Counted from the first letter of the stretch, positions 1 through 12,721 are shown. The stretch: DNA of 64,000 nucleotides from Epiperipatus broadwayi (GCA_028023455.1 JAQFVV010006203.1:7038821-7102820); one strand, 5' to 3'. Notes: a model not told the origin generated them from the sequence alone. Numbers and translations: made by a program.

Positions 1-772
1 GCTCAACAAGCTTTGTGATAAATGCTTAGCAAGAGAAAGCATTTAAAATATCTCTATCAGAAACCACATCCAAATCCCAGACCAATGATTTTGTGCTTTG
101 GCACTTCTCAGTAAGGTGCTAAGGTAGTTTCAGACATTAGATCTAAAAATACCAACCCAAAGCTAGCATTTATCTAAGAGCTAACCATTGAGTAGAAAAT
201 CTGAAATTTTCAGAGACTTAAATATCTTCAAACACAGCTATCTAACTCAATTAACTATATGGGGCTGAGAGATCTTCAGCCAAACCATATATTAGTAGTC
301 GTAACAATATAATATCACTTACAACTTAAAGGCAAAGACTATAAATAGCAAGAGAAAGCTCTTTGTTTATATTTTACAAGCTTAAAAAAGAAATGGGGTA
401 CGTAATATATGACTATTTTTTATTGATTATTTATAATCTTTGCTTTTAAGTCTTAAGTGATGTTATATGGCTAAGACTATTAATATATGGTTTGGCTGAA
501 GATCTTTCAGCCTATATAGCTATTAGAGTTAGATATCTGGTTTGAAGACATTTAAGTGTCTGAAAATTTCAGATTTTCTACTCAATGGTTAACTCCTAGA
601 TAAATGCTGGCTTTGGGTTAGTATTTTTAGATCTAGTGTCTGAAACTATCCTAGCACCTTACTGAGAAGTGCCAAAGCACAAAACCATTGATCTGGGGTT
701 TGGATGTGGTTTTTGATAGAGATATTTTAAATGCTTTCTCTTGCTAAGCATTTATCACAAAGCTTGTTGAGC
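1..772. repeat. Large foldback palindrome
   Basis: The first ~350 bases and the last ~350 bases (about 425-772) are imperfect reverse complements, so the whole stretch could fold into one long hairpin with a spacer of ~75 bases. The right arm ends at the base that pairs with window position 1, so the left arm may start at or beyond the window edge. The spacer (about 356-424) also resembles the sequence just right of the palindrome (781-850), both starting with AGCTCTTT. This fits a foldback or MITE-type element. I see no coding potential and no target duplication, because the left flank is missing. Confidence 0.8.
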
Positions 773-1294
773 AATTAGAAAAGCTCTTTATTTATATTTT
801 ACAAGCTTAAAAGGGGGGGGGGGTCATGTGATCCTATGTCTATTTTTATTGAATATATATTGTGTTTGTGTGTAGTGATAACTTTTTGCTATTAATTGTT
901 TTTCATCATTTTTTTGTGGTTATTATTTATTGTTTTATTTGTTGGTATTTTGAGTGCTTGCATTTCGAATTCACAACACATAGCATTCATGTATAAGAAG
1001 CTTTTGCTAAGTTTTTTTTTATGTGTGTATAAATAATCTTTCTTCATGTGAATTTTCAAACAAATTAATAAGAAATGATAAATAAAATAATAGTTTATTG
1101 TATTTTCCCAAAAAATATCTATTTAATTGTAATTATTAAACTTATAGTCTTTTACACAAATTAAGAGGAATGCATGCTACATAAAGCTAAAGAGAATAGT
1201 TATATTGCATCAATTATGAAAATATGCAGTTAGCTTGATTAGAGCCCTTCAGGGCTAATTTTTATAAAATTATCAAATATAATACTTTCAATTT
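773..1294. other. AT-rich DNA, G-tract
   Basis: No gene recognised. It begins with the direct copy of the palindrome spacer (781-850), interrupted by a run of 11 G at 813-823. The rest is AT-rich without open frames of note. Confidence 0.5.
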
Positions 1295-1496
1295 GGAATA
1301 ATCGCTTTTGAAGCGAAAAAAATAAGAAAAGCTTAAATTGGAATGCTTATATGCTTAGTATAGCATGCTGAACATGTTTTTGATCTCTTTAAAACGATGT
1401 CGTAATCATAGCAATACAGCCACAGCGTAGAATACTAAGCGTATAAACATTCCAGTTTAAGTTTTCTTAATTTTACGCTTCCAAAGTGATTATTCC
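1295..1496. repeat. Short inverted-repeat element (MITE-like)
   Basis: Two arms of ~65 bases, 1295-1360 and 1433-1496, are imperfect reverse complements around a ~72-base spacer. The outer ends read GGAATAATC and, on the other side, its complement. The size and layout suggest a small foldback or MITE. The family is unknown and no clear target duplication is visible. Confidence 0.7.
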
Positions 1497-2164
1497 TAAT
1501 TACAATTCCATAAGAAAGCAAAAAGTATGAGTGAATTAAAAATACTTTTCGTAAATTCTATTTTTGTTTTACTGCTTTTATTTCAATTTAAAATTAAATT
1601 TATTAAATTCCAAAAAATATATTTAATAAACATTTGAAGTGAGTTGAGTAAACAAATATGAATTCTTTCTTTCAATTACCAATTAAATCATTTTATATTA
1701 AGATTATCACAGCGCAATGTACAATAGTTTCATTGATAAAGATGCGAAATTCTTTACGTTCTTTAATTTTAATTGAAACCAGACAATTAAAGGTTTTAAA
1801 AGAAGTTTTTGGTAAACTAGATTTACCATATTCTTCTAATAATAGGAATTGCAATGTCTTAATTGAAAATTATAGTTTTATTCATAAATTCTTTAAAGTT
1901 CGTTAAAACAATCAATCATGTATATATTATACAACTCCTTGATTGGCATGGTTACATATCCAAAATTCATCATCTCTGTAATCTAACTCATCTTGGTCAC
2001 TTTAAAGGATTATCTAATGAAGATAGCTGTTTTATTTATGTTGAATAGGGTAAGACCTATCTCAAATCTATATCATCTTCCTCCCATAGAGATTCAGGGA
2101 AAGAAAGGCATTATCAATATTGGATACTTTGGCTATGGGCTGACCTGAAACAAAAATCCTATGC
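1497..2164. other. Unassigned AT-rich DNA
   Basis: Two short open frames (82 and 61 codons) have ordinary AT-rich composition and no recognisable domain. I do not consider them genes. Confidence 0.5.
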
Positions 2165-2245
2165 CTGATTATAGTTGAGTCTCGAACCCAGGTCGTTAAT
2201 ACGACAAAACAAATAGATTTCTATTGTACCACATGGCTCTTCTGT
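2165..2245 (-). repeat. tRNA-derived SINE remnant (family A)
   Basis: On the minus strand this reads like a decayed tRNA: an A-box-like stretch containing GTGGTACAATAG, then a B-box-like GGGTTCGAGAC about 45 bases downstream. The same arrangement recurs on the minus strand at 4485-4560, 12580-12690, 21705-21785 and 53030-53095. Known cephalopod and other invertebrate SINEs have such tRNA-derived heads. Assignment to a named family is not possible here. Confidence 0.5.
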
Positions 2246-3100
2246 AATATATATATATATCGAAATATATTAGTTTAAATTTAATATTTTGAATCGATAA
2301 AATTGATAACAAAATTATACAAATTAATCTGGAAAATGGTTTATTAATTGGAAGAAATTATATTTCTGTATGAAACAAAGTTTTTTTGTGAATAGAAGAC
2401 TATTGTACAATCTCTTCTATATCACATGCAAGTAAGAGTCTGCTGAAAATCATTTAGCACAGATTACAATTTTACATGAAGAGAGACCTTTCAGAATGTA
2501 TCATCTGGTTTTAGAAAAGTTCAAAGAATAAGGCACCATTGCTGATGTATGATGATAAAAGAAGTGTCCAGGAGTACTAGAAAGAAGTCAACATATGTTT
2601 TCTTGTTACATAACTTTTAATTTAATTATCCATTCTGAATTATAGAATGTTTTTAGGATTGTGATTGTATTATAAGGAATTTCTATATTAGGATAAAATA
2701 CAGAACTAAAATAGATTACAAAGAAAGAAAATGGTTTCATATTGATAAACAATTACTCAGGAATTACTGAAGGTAATAGCTGGGCTGCAATCCATAGATC
2801 TTGAATTCCAAAATCTTCTATTCCATCCCTGTATCAAATTATGCAGGACAAATGAATACGTTAAATTCTGTAACAAATGTACCATTATAAGAAGCAAATG
2901 TAGCCATAACAACTATTTATTCTCTACTCTTTAAAATGGCTACTTTAATAGAACAACGTGCAATTCCTTTTTAAATATGCTCATATTTTAAATCCTGAAC
3001 ATCATTCAACACTATTTTATGTACTGTAATTTTTAGAAGATATATTAGGATAGTCAAATAACAATGAAAATTGAATTATAACTAAATGGAAGTCATTGAT
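2246..3100. other. Unassigned AT-rich DNA
   Basis: Nothing coding. A short motif near 2790-2820 (CCATAGATCTTGAATTCC) resembles one at 6889-6912 and may be the remnant of another SINE-like family. Confidence 0.4.
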
Positions 3101-3109
3101 TGTTTTGCC

Positions 3110-3262
3110 TCCTTTTTTATTTTTCAATAATGGTTGTGCGCTTAGATGCAATGACAGAATAGCAGACTGCAGTTTAGGGTCAAATGTCACAACCCACCTG
3201 TCATTTTCACTATTCAAATTTCATATGAATTCTCAAGCAATAAATCGCTCATTATTATTATC
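3110..3262 (+). repeat. SINE remnant (family B)
   Basis: A tRNA-like head (a TTAGATGCAATGACAGA stretch, then GGGTCAAATGTC) is followed by a body ending in TTCTCAAGCAATAAATCG. Very similar bodies follow tRNA-like heads at 37775-37975 and 46760-46870, all on the plus strand. A shared body attached to decayed Pol III-like heads supports a SINE family. The overlapping open frame of 86 codons (3096-3356) is therefore probably accidental. Confidence 0.5.
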
Positions 3263-4440
3263 TATGAATAAAGAACGAGGATTTCAAAAAGTTCTTTGCA
3301 ATACAATCAATAGATACTTTCATTATAAATATATAGTCTTGGCAGAAATGCAATGAAAAACATTGAAAAAATCATTAAATATAGGAATATATCTTTAAAT
3401 AAAAATGAAAATCAGAATTTTGAATATCAAATAGATGAATGAAACTTTATATAGCTTATCTTTCAACATTACATTACAAAGTTTTTATATATAGTAGGGA
3501 ACAGGAAAAGGTGGCAAGGGTAACTTTTTATACATAATACATTAATGAAATAGGGAAATATTTTTTTGAGAGTAAAAAGGAAACCATACATTGTTCCAGT
3601 GTCTAAGAATGAGAGATCTATATATGGCCGTACTCTGCCCCAAATCTGATTATTTAACCTAAAAGAAAGATCACTATTTGGATATGATTTTTTTAATGGC
3701 TTAAAAAATCAAATATGATAGATATTCTTGAGAATTGCTATTTATATTGATGTGAAGTCTTGATACTGACTTGACAAAAGTAATAATAAAAATAACAGTA
3801 GCTAACTGAATTTAAATAAAAATTATTCATTTGAATTACTATCAAAAATGTGTTATCAATATCCATGGATAGGAACTCTCCTGTAATCACAACTAATACA
3901 AAAGTTTAATTTTTATTTTCTGCAAGAGATGTGATTTGTTTTAAAAAATGTAATTTACATTTGACCTCCTTTATTGAAGATATGAAGCTGGTCCTATATA
4001 ATAATGTATAAACTCATTAGCCCCATTCTACCATAAGCAAAACAATTAGCTTTATGATTCCTTTTTTTCTGATTATCACATTGTACCATCTTCACAACAC
4101 TAACTTCATTTTAACACCATGATTATTATTTCTACCATAGTATCATCCAAACCCTCCTAAAGATCATTTTCTGCATATCTATCTTTTCCATTTTTAGTCA
4201 ACCAGTTATTAATTCTCATATTTTCTTTATATAAACATCAACATTATAACATTACATATTTAAACGTTCTAACATCATTCCCATTTATTCATATTCTCTA
4301 CCATTATTATTACAAACTATGGATTCAGAGCTTATGATTATGATATCTATCAACTATTAACAAAGATGCATCAATCAAACTATTCTTTTTTTTTAGCAAT
4401 ACATTGAGAGTCTGTGTCTAATCCAAATTAACCTGAGTTT
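3263..4440. other. Unassigned AT-rich DNA
   Basis: No open frame or repeat that I can assign. 4080-4340 is relatively C-rich on this strand, with many CCAT/CATTAT words, and may be an old degenerate repeat. Confidence 0.4.
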
Positions 4441-4565
4441 TTGCTTTCTAGTTAATAATCTTGAGTGGAACCTGAAAAAAATCCAAATTTCAGTCAAATT
4501 TGAACCCCAGATCATGGGCATGGCAAATAGACATGTTATTCATTATGTCATAAGATTTGCATTAA
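4441..4565 (-). repeat. tRNA-derived SINE remnant (family A)
   Basis: Minus strand: TTATGACATAATGAATAAC, then CTGGGGTTCAAATTTGAC, then a body with AAATTTGGATTTTTTTC. This matches the layout of the other family A copies. It is decayed and no target duplication was identified. Confidence 0.45.
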
Positions 4566-6360
4566 TTAACAATACTTTTCAAGATTCTTTTCTCCCCTAT
4601 TTCACACTAAGATCTATTTTCCATACTTTTTACCATAAATATTCTCACTTTTAACTAAATATTTATTTTTGTATCTCTAGTTTTTTTCTAGCTCTTTGTC
4701 TGTGGATTTGATTATTCTCTTATCTCAGTTTTCTTTATTACAATTAATAATTTTCATTGCATTCTATACAAATATGTAAGCTTTATAATCCTTAGTATAA
4801 ATTATTGCTTTTCTCTTCAACCCTGTTGTTTGACCATTTCGCATCACCACATCATTTTATTAATTTTAGTTATTTGATGTATTTTTATTTTATTTGTACA
4901 ATTATTAATTATTGTGCTAAACAAATTGTTTTGGAAAAGCATTATTAAATCTCCAGATTTACTGTATCAGCCAAGGCTGCTTAATAACTATAATATGATT
5001 TAAATAAGTTTATAATTTAAAAAAAAAGTATAAATGAAATAGGAAATATGTGTATAAAATCGTTAAATTCTTTGATGTTTAAAGATATATATATACCTAT
5101 TTCTACTTGAAAAAGCAATAGTAATTTATTATTAAATAATTCAACAATTGTATGTTAATCATTAATTATATCATTTTAACAGTTTGAAATCAAAATGCTG
5201 AATTTAAAGGAATGAAATTTAATTGGAGTCACATTTTGTTAACTGTAGTGAATCCATTAACATCTGGAACATATTTATTTAGTAACGGTAATAAAATTCA
5301 TGTTGTCATTACATGGTCATGCAGGTTGAGCTTTTGCCATATTATAATCTTTGTTTATGTAAATAATATTTTCATATTTACTGCTTGATTTTTAACACAT
5401 GCCTTATATATATACATACATATTTATAAATTTGTAAGATACTATTTTAAATTTTTCAAAAAAAAATATATAGATGTGCTTAAGGCTGTTTAAACCTTAT
5501 AGTCAAGTGACTATAGAAATGAAATCTGGCTGAACCAAAATATTCCAGTTGCATGTGGTAGTAAGATTATACATGTATATAAAAAATTATTTTTTTACCC
5601 AGTATTCACTGACATTAGCATATTTTCTCTATTGCTTTACTAATTCTTCTATAAAGGGCAGCTTAGAAGTTTTGTATCCATTTCTATAACCACTTCCATG
5701 TTTCTTATTAATCTTATACTTAATTATTAATAGTTAAACATGATAAAAAATTTTTTTTTGCATAAACAAAAAAAGTTTTGTTATAAGTACCCTTGCCCAC
5801 AAAAGCCCAACAACACATTCATTTTAGATAGTGCATTTCATATGTAGGATCATTTTGTTTTTTGAAATGAACCCATATATATATATATTTGATATCTACA
5901 TTTTAATATACAAATATCATACTAGCAAAGAAGAAAACATTATGCGTTATGTTAGTATATTAAAAGAAGGGGAAAAGACAATATGAATATATATGAAACA
6001 TTTTCATTATTTTTGTTGCAGTATTTTGTATTAAAATTGTAATAATTTCTCTTGCTGTTTTCTTAAAAATATATTTATATCAAAATCATGAATTAGATAG
6101 AGCTTTCTGATAAAGACAGACAAAATAAAATAACTATTTTCTAGTATGGGTATATATTGCTTTATTTACTAAAGTCCTGTATATTTATTGTTTTTATTTA
6201 ATGTGTGCACTTTCAAATTAAATAAAAAATGTTAAATTACATAAATGACAACTTTTGTAGTGAATACTTAAAAGATAAAAAAGGGATTATTTGAAGTTAT
6301 ATTTATATAATTACGATTTTTTAAAAAAATCATTAATAATAATGGAAATGATTTATTGCT
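4566..6360. other. Unassigned AT-rich DNA
   Basis: Long AT-rich interval with short A/T runs and TA microsatellite patches (for example 5876-5890). No gene, RNA or repeat recognised. Confidence 0.4.
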
Positions 6361-6363
6361 TAG

Positions 6364-6778
6364 GATTCTCACATGACCCTCAACTCTCCATACTATCTCA
6401 TACCACTGATACACTTGACCACATATATGTTTAAAAGATAGATAATCACCAATATGACGAGAATGTCGATATTAGTGTGGGCTTTGAGCATTCCATCATC
6501 AGATTTTCAACAGGATGGATGGCTGAAGAGTTGGAAGGTGGAATGGATTTTGAAGTGGATTGAAGCCTGTCCATTAAAGTATGAAGATTGGCTATCTTAA
6601 TATAAATCTGAGCACTTATTGTATATATGAGTAGAGATGATAATCTGAACCAACTGATGAGTGCTGGTTTAGCACGAAATATGTATATTGGTGATTATTT
6701 ATCTTTTAGACATATATGTGGTCAAGTGTATGTGTATGAGATAGTGTGGAGAGTTGAGGGTCGTGTGAAAGTCTGAGC
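6364..6778. repeat. Foldback/MITE family F copy
   Basis: The ends are reverse complements: CACATGACCCTCAACTCTCC near 6370 pairs with GGAGAGTTGAGGGTCGTGTG near 6750. The pairing continues inward through the motif GATAATCACCAATAT / ATATTGGTGATTATTTATC. The middle holds family-typical words such as GCCTGTCCATTAAAGTATGAAG and GATGAGTGCTGGTTTAGC. Related copies or fragments lie at 9664-9810, 9975-10288, 37010-37305, 53313-53639, 54140-54250 and 55121-55269 plus 62691-63048. No transposase is encoded. Confidence 0.75.
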
Positions 6779-7940
6779 TCAAAATACCCTATACATTACA
6801 TTGTATGTACAGGCATAGATATAGCCTGTATGTTAGATATTAGGATTTTTTAAGTTGTTTAAATACCAGATGTGCCAGAACTGCATTACGATCCATAGAT
6901 CTTGAGCTCTAGAGTTTGTCACTCTTATCATGGCACCAAAACACATAGGGCATTTATAATATAGAGCCATATAATATCTTCTACACGAGATTTTTATTTC
7001 CTTGACAAAGATAGATACACCAGTCATGTTTGTTTTATATGAATAGATTAATTTGCTATTTGAATGTGTTTATGGAATAAAAATTTGTTCTTTTTAAGAG
7101 AATGATGATATGCAGTCAATTTATATTCATCTGTTGATAGAATAATGGTATTGTTAATTATTCCCTTCTTAATTATTCAAGCTGTCTTTCAAATTGATTT
7201 TTTAAAGAAACAGTAAACAATAGTCCACATTTAATTGATATTCATCAAGATAGTTAACTATAAATAAATAATAATAAAGGAAATTGTGCAAATAGTCTTA
7301 AGTAAAAAAGGAATACTTGAAGTTAAGAAAAGCATAGTATGAAAAAGTAGATTAAAAATAAAATCCATTGAGATCTGTTGACTGTAATAAACCTAAATAA
7401 AAGTTAGGTCAACATTGAATAATGATGTCAGTAATAAAGCTAATATTAGCTTAGCTGTGGAGTTAAGATGTGAATTTTTAGAACTTTAATAAAGATGGAA
7501 ATCAACAACATAACTGGAAAGAATCTAAAATATAAGATTATTCAAGTATATAATAATAAAAGTTAGAATGAAATGGATAACACTCATCATTTGAAAAATT
7601 CTGGTGAGGGAGAAAAGTATTTGAGTAAAAAGCATCTAAATTATTACTAGTATTATTTATGATGATTTGAAAGCTATACTCTGAGAATAAAAGAAAGTAA
7701 TTAATAATCTCTTATAGAGTGAATAATTTTGAAGAAATGTAATTGAGATAGTATGGATCTTCTCACATTGATGTGCGGATGATTAATCTCAAAATTCATT
7801 AATCTTTTAGTTTACTACATACCTGATAATGAGAAATTATTTACCAGAAAATATGATAAATGAAGATAAGATCAATACTCATTCATCCACAGAGATTTTT
7901 GGTGAAGGTATGTAAAACTGAAATGGTTAAGAAGACATAT
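6779..7940. other. Unassigned AT-rich DNA
   Basis: 6860-6960 shares CCATAGATCTTGAGCTCTAGA with 2790-2820 and may be an old SINE. The rest shows nothing recognisable. Confidence 0.35.
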
Positions 7941-9280
7941 AGAACCATCAAACACCACATGATCACCATTCTGATGCTTACATTACTGTATGGAGAGTTT
8001 TACCTCTGTGAAAGGCATATAGCAGAGAATATTTAACCATGAAGCCAAGAATATATGTTACTTGAAGAAGTAGGTCTGTTTTAGAGCTTGATATGAAAAA
8101 TTGCCTTACCAAATATCAAATATATTTTGTTAAATTAACCTGAAATTTTATACATATCTAACCTTAAAAAACAACGTCTATCATAGTGTCATAATTTGAG
8201 TGTGCTTTCATAAATTTAAAAAAAACAAGATCTATCATTGCAATTAACAGTCAGTAAGCAGCAGGTTGAGTAATAAGAAAGAGCAGCAAAAAATGTTATA
8301 GGTAAACAATAAATTTGCAGAAATTTTTATGTTATTTTAGATGAGAAAATGCAACTTTTTACATTTTTGCATTTTTTTTTTTTTTTCGTCATTAAAGTCT
8401 TATTCAGTCCAATAAGTTATAATCTATTACAAACTGGAAATTAAAGAATATAAAACATCTACAATTAAATTGGCCCAGTGCTAAATTTCATCCTAGTGAA
8501 AAGTTGTGAAGATAGAAGGGTCATTTCCAAGTTATCAGTTTCTTGCTTATAGAAATCACAATGTAGCTGAAACACAAGTAAAAAATATATTCTTATAAAT
8601 ATATTTAATGTTAAAGATAATAATTTCAAATAAAATCATTAAACTACTTAATTTTATAAATTGCCTTAAATCAGAATTCTAGAAGAAAATTGCTGTTCAC
8701 TTCGCAAGAGTTTTAAGTTAAAGCTAATAATAGTTACTGATAATAGATATTTAAGTACTGTATAGCACATGAAAGATTTTACTTTTGCATTCTTTATATC
8801 CGTGTCTTCCAAACTATGTTCTTAGGAAAGTCAGTTAGCATTCCATGAAAAATTATGAAAATTAACATAAACTATACATGATTTTAAATGCTGTGCTGAG
8901 TTGAAACGTATGAAATGTTGAAACATGCTGGAAGGGCAATCTGTATGTGCCCAGTGATGTCAAAGTAAGCAGACATTCACTTTGCCAATGAACAAATATT
9001 ATGTATAACAATATTTGCTTATTAAACACAATGTTGTATTTTCTTAGATATGTAAGTTTATTATTATTATAATCTTTATTGGCACTTTTAACTATTTTTT
9101 ATTATAATAGATTTGAATTGATTCACATAAATTTTGTGACTGAATAGTTTTATTATTATAATTTTTCTTTTATAATAGTTATAAATTATTTCTCATTATA
9201 ATTTACAGTATTTATTTCAGCAGTACAATTTTCAACCATTTTACATTTGATTTTATATATTAAAATCTTAAGCCAATAAA
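7941..9280. other. AT-rich DNA with a repeated motif
   Basis: 7956-8000 (CACATGATCACCATTCTGATG and onward) resembles 9288-9330, so both belong to one unnamed dispersed repeat. 8810-8960 has the look of a decayed DNA-transposon end, but I cannot place it. Confidence 0.35.
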
Positions 9281-9321
9281 CATCACACGATCACCACTTC
9301 CTATGCTTGCTTATAACTGTT

Positions 9322-9504
9322 ATTAAAACAGGCAAAACTCTCTATACATATTGCCACTCAGTGCAAACCAGAGTAATCAATGGATGCCAGAAGGCCTGTG
9401 CATAAAATCCCCATCTAGTGCCTACTCATCCAATATCCCCAGACTAGTTTCTGGCTTGTGGCTTTCTAGTGGCAATACATATAGAGAGTTTTGCCTGTTT
9501 TAAT
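9322..9504. repeat. Small MITE with ~33-bp terminal inverted repeats
   Basis: The left end ATTAAAACAGGCAAAACTCT (9322 on) and the right end, reading inward on the other strand, are near-perfect inverted repeats that continue through TATTGCCACT. Total length is ~180 bases and there is no coding capacity. A TA or TTAA target duplication would fit the palindromic borders but cannot be separated from the TIR. It sits inside the dispersed repeat shared with 7956-8000. Confidence 0.75.
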
Positions 9505-9663
9505 ATTACAATCTTTTTTATTTCACAATTACTAAACATTTTATCTAATCATTTTATTATTATTGCTTTTACATTATTGATATGTTTATTTTGTGTGTTG
9601 CAGTATTTTTTATAATAATTTTTTTTTGTTTCTACTATAGTTCTGACTAATATTAAAATTTAA

Positions 9664-9810
9664 ATGTTATATATATGTGTGGGAGATGATAATCTGGACC
9701 AACTGATGAATGCTGGTTCAGCACGAAATATGTATATTGATGATTATTTATCTTTTTTACATGTGTGGGGTCATGAGTATCAGTGGTATGAGATAGTTCA
9801 AATCTATATT
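9664..9810 (+). repeat. Half copy of foldback family F
   Basis: It carries only one arm of the family: GATGATAATCTGGACCAACTG, a GCTGGTTCAGCACGAAATA stretch, and the end motif ATCAGTGGTATGAGATAGT. The 82-codon open frame here is an accident of this repeat. Confidence 0.65.
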
Positions 9811-9974
9811 TACAATTTAAGCTCTAGATATATGAAGATTGCCTGTATTTCAAATACTTACACATTAAGCCTGCACCCTGCCCATCCCTCTTCTATGTAT
9901 TTAAATGGATAAGGTCCTTTACATGAGGGCAGAGTGACTTGAGGTCAAGATGGGCATGGCAATAATATTGGCAT

Positions 9975-10288
9975 CAGCATGGGATTTGGGCTTTCCATCA
10001 TCATATTTTCAATGATATGGATGGCTGAAGAGTTGGAGGTTGGAATGGATCTAAGCCTGCCCATTAAAGTATGAAGATTTGCTATCTTAATATAAACTGA
10101 GCACTGATTATATATATGTATGGGACATGATAATCAGGATCAACTGATGAGTGCTGGTTTAGCATGAAGTACATATATTGGTGATCATTTATCATTTTTA
10201 CATGTGTGTGGTCATGTGTATCAGTGGTGTGAGGTAGTGTGGATAATTGAAGGGTGCTTGAAAGCCTGAGTTCAGATCTATATTTTCA
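9975..10288. repeat. Foldback family F copy, left end truncated
   Basis: Contains the central GGATGGCTGAAGAGTTGGA block, the CCATTAAAGTATGAAGATT block and the right arm down to GCTTGAAAGCCTGAGTTC. The left arm is missing. It abuts the hAT pseudogene that follows. Confidence 0.65.
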
Positions 10289-10289
10289 A

Positions 10290-12050
10290 AAATTGACCAT
10301 GGCTTCTTGGTTAAGGAAGGGAGTTTTAAAGCAAGGAGAGGCAAATACTTTTTCTGATACTTCTAAGAAGCTGTGATCTCATGAAAATGTAATACTAAAA
10401 AGCAGGTATCATCTAAGAGCATACCAAAAAAAGATATATGATGGAAGTTATTTAAATCAGGAATTTATGTATATTAGCAATATAGATATTTCTTGATTCA
10501 TTGTTTTATAGAATAAAATATTAGCAAACAATTCATTGGCTTCAGCAGAAGTCTTAGCCATTATTGTAAAGAAAAAGATATTTTTTAAAAAGATGACATA
10601 ATTCTCTGGAAAAATCTAAACTTCAAATGATTACAATTTCTGAAAGTGAAAATGAAAGTGCAATAGAAGCATCTTTTTATGTGAGTTACCACATTGTGTA
10701 CTTAATGGTGAAGCTCATACGATTGGTGAGATGATTATTAAGCTTTGTGTGAAAGACATTGCATCATGTATGTTAAACAAAATTCTGTCAAAATAATAGT
10801 TACATTGCAGAGATCTTTTTGCCAACATAAAGAACTAATTCATTGACTTAGATTTTGCAATGAATGTGTGTTTGTATGAGTCTATAGATAATGCAGAACT
10901 TGCTATTTTACTGATGTTTGCTTGTTATGTATTTGATAATAGTATGAAAAATATTTATTTATGTGTAAATATCTACAAGGAAGAACTACCAGAGAAAATA
11001 TATTTAATTGTATTAGTAATTACCTTGCAAACCAGGAAGTCAGTTGGGAAAAGTCTATTGATATTTGTACAGAAGATACTCAAGCAATGGTAGGAATGAT
11101 GAAGGGAGTTCTGACATATTTTGCAAGTATCTATAAAAACTACAAAAAAGTCATTGTATGTTACATAGGCAAGAATTAGTAGCAAAACAAAATAGTCATA
11201 TTTAAAAACTATTTTGGATGAAGCCATAAAAATTATCATCTATGTAAAATCTCAAACATTTCGATTCAGATTATTTAAAATTTTAAGCAATGAAACAGTA
11301 GGAACATACCGCTTTTTTATTCCATATTGAAATGAGATGGCTATCCAGAAGAAAAGCCTATTGAAACTTTAAGAACTTCATAGTGAAATATTGTTTTTTT
11401 CATGTCAAATAATAATTCATAGTTGATGAGTCTTATATATTTGCAGATATTTTTACTCAGCACAGTATCATTAGAAAGAAAGAATATTACAATTCTTAAT
11501 ATGAGATAAAACTGCATCTTTTGATAGGAAGTTACAGTTCTGGATTTCTACAATTGAAAAGAATAAATTTGACTACTTTCCTACCTTGCATGAATTTTCA
11601 ACTGAAATAAATTTTAAAATAGGTGATGAAATTTCCAACCTAATTTCAGAACACTTGCTTAACTTACAATCAAGTTTTTTGCAATACTTTCCAAAGTCTG
11701 ATGAGGATAAGTCCTGAATTTGGAATCCATTTATAGTGACAGCTATGTTAATAGCTTCAGTATTAATGATCATGAAAATCTAATTGATTTAATTAATGAT
11801 TCTGATTTAAAATAAAAATACAAGGAACTGGCACTAAATGATTTTATGACAATTTTAATAGAAGAGTACCCCAATGTGTTGGAACCAAATATTTGTGTTT
11901 TGCTTCCTTTTACAGTGACATAGCAAGATTTTCATATTATATTGTAATCAAATCAAAGTACAAGAACAGAATTGATACTATAATGGATATAAGAATTCAT
12001 ATTTCTAATATATATTGTACCTGTTATCAAAAGAATTTGTAATTCAAAGA
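10290..12050 (+). pseudogene. ZBED5-like hAT transposase, decayed
   Basis: Read across frames, this stretch follows a ZBED5/ZMYM6-like hAT transposase in order. A BED-finger-side piece (ILANNSLASAEV, ~10520-10555) comes first, then GEAHTIGEMIIKLCVKDIAS (~10710-10770). Next are the catalytic-domain pieces AELAILLMFACYVF (10890-10933) and DICTEDTQAMVG (11059-11094), then FPTLHEFSTEINF (~11578-11620). Last come SEHLLNLQSSFLQYFP (~11648-11700) and the C-terminal KSKYKNRID...MDIRIHISNI (~11950-12010). The length matches a full gene of roughly 600 codons. Stops and frameshifts are frequent, and the longest open pieces are under 80 codons. These are family resemblances from reading, not an alignment. 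hAT ends and an 8-bp target duplication were not identified. It is either a dead transposon or a dead copy of a domesticated host gene; a dead transposon is simpler. Confidence 0.75.
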
Positions 12051-12575
12051 TTCAAAAACATCAGTCATTAAGAATGTAATTTTACTTATATATGTTTTGT
12101 GTTTTACTTAATTAAAATTGGAGAATAAATCTTTTTTTTTTTTTTAATTCTTATATTTACTTGCTTAATTTATTTATTATTAATATTTACACACCCTATA
12201 AAATAACCAAGGTGTTCCATTAAAATTTTAGGATTTGCGATGTATTCCATCATTTGAAAAGTTTGGGAAATGTTGCTTTATTTTGTCATAAAAGTAGTAT
12301 TAAAGTTTAGATAATTTTTAAACTGCTGATTAAAAGAAGTCAGGTTCAAGTATATCTAAGTGAAATATTAAGTTAAAATTATACACTCTCACCCATAGCC
12401 ATTAAATAGTCCACTGGAGAGTAAAAGCCTTTTCAACAGCCCTCTTAGAGGAAAAATTAAGCCAATTGCTTGGTGATAAAGATTTGAGCAAGTTTTCATA
12501 CTTGTTTTATTTTGTATATATAATTATAATTTAGTTAAGTTCACAGTGGACAGCATACTTCAATGAAATACTCCA
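12051..12575. other. Unassigned AT-rich DNA
   Basis: May include the 3' tail of the hAT element. No recognisable feature. Confidence 0.35.
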
Positions 12576-12692
12576 AATTATTTCAAAAAAATGTTTAAAA
12601 TTTCTCAAATTAGATTCATACTCAGATCATGGGTATAGTGAGAGAATATGCTAACATTTCAGCACAAAGCTCTTCTGCTATATATAGACATG
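12576..12692 (-). repeat. tRNA-derived SINE remnant (family A)
   Basis: Minus strand: AGAAGAGCTTTGTGCTGAAAT as A-box region and GATCTGAGTATGAATCTAAT as B-box region, with an A/T-rich body beyond. Same layout as the copies at 2165 and 53030. Confidence 0.45.
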
Positions 12693-12721
12693 ATAGGTAA
12701 TGGAGGTTTTACTTACCATTG

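Noticed and set aside
1658-1906. 82-codon frame in AT-rich DNA
   Set aside because: Composition is like the surroundings, with no domain or supporting context.
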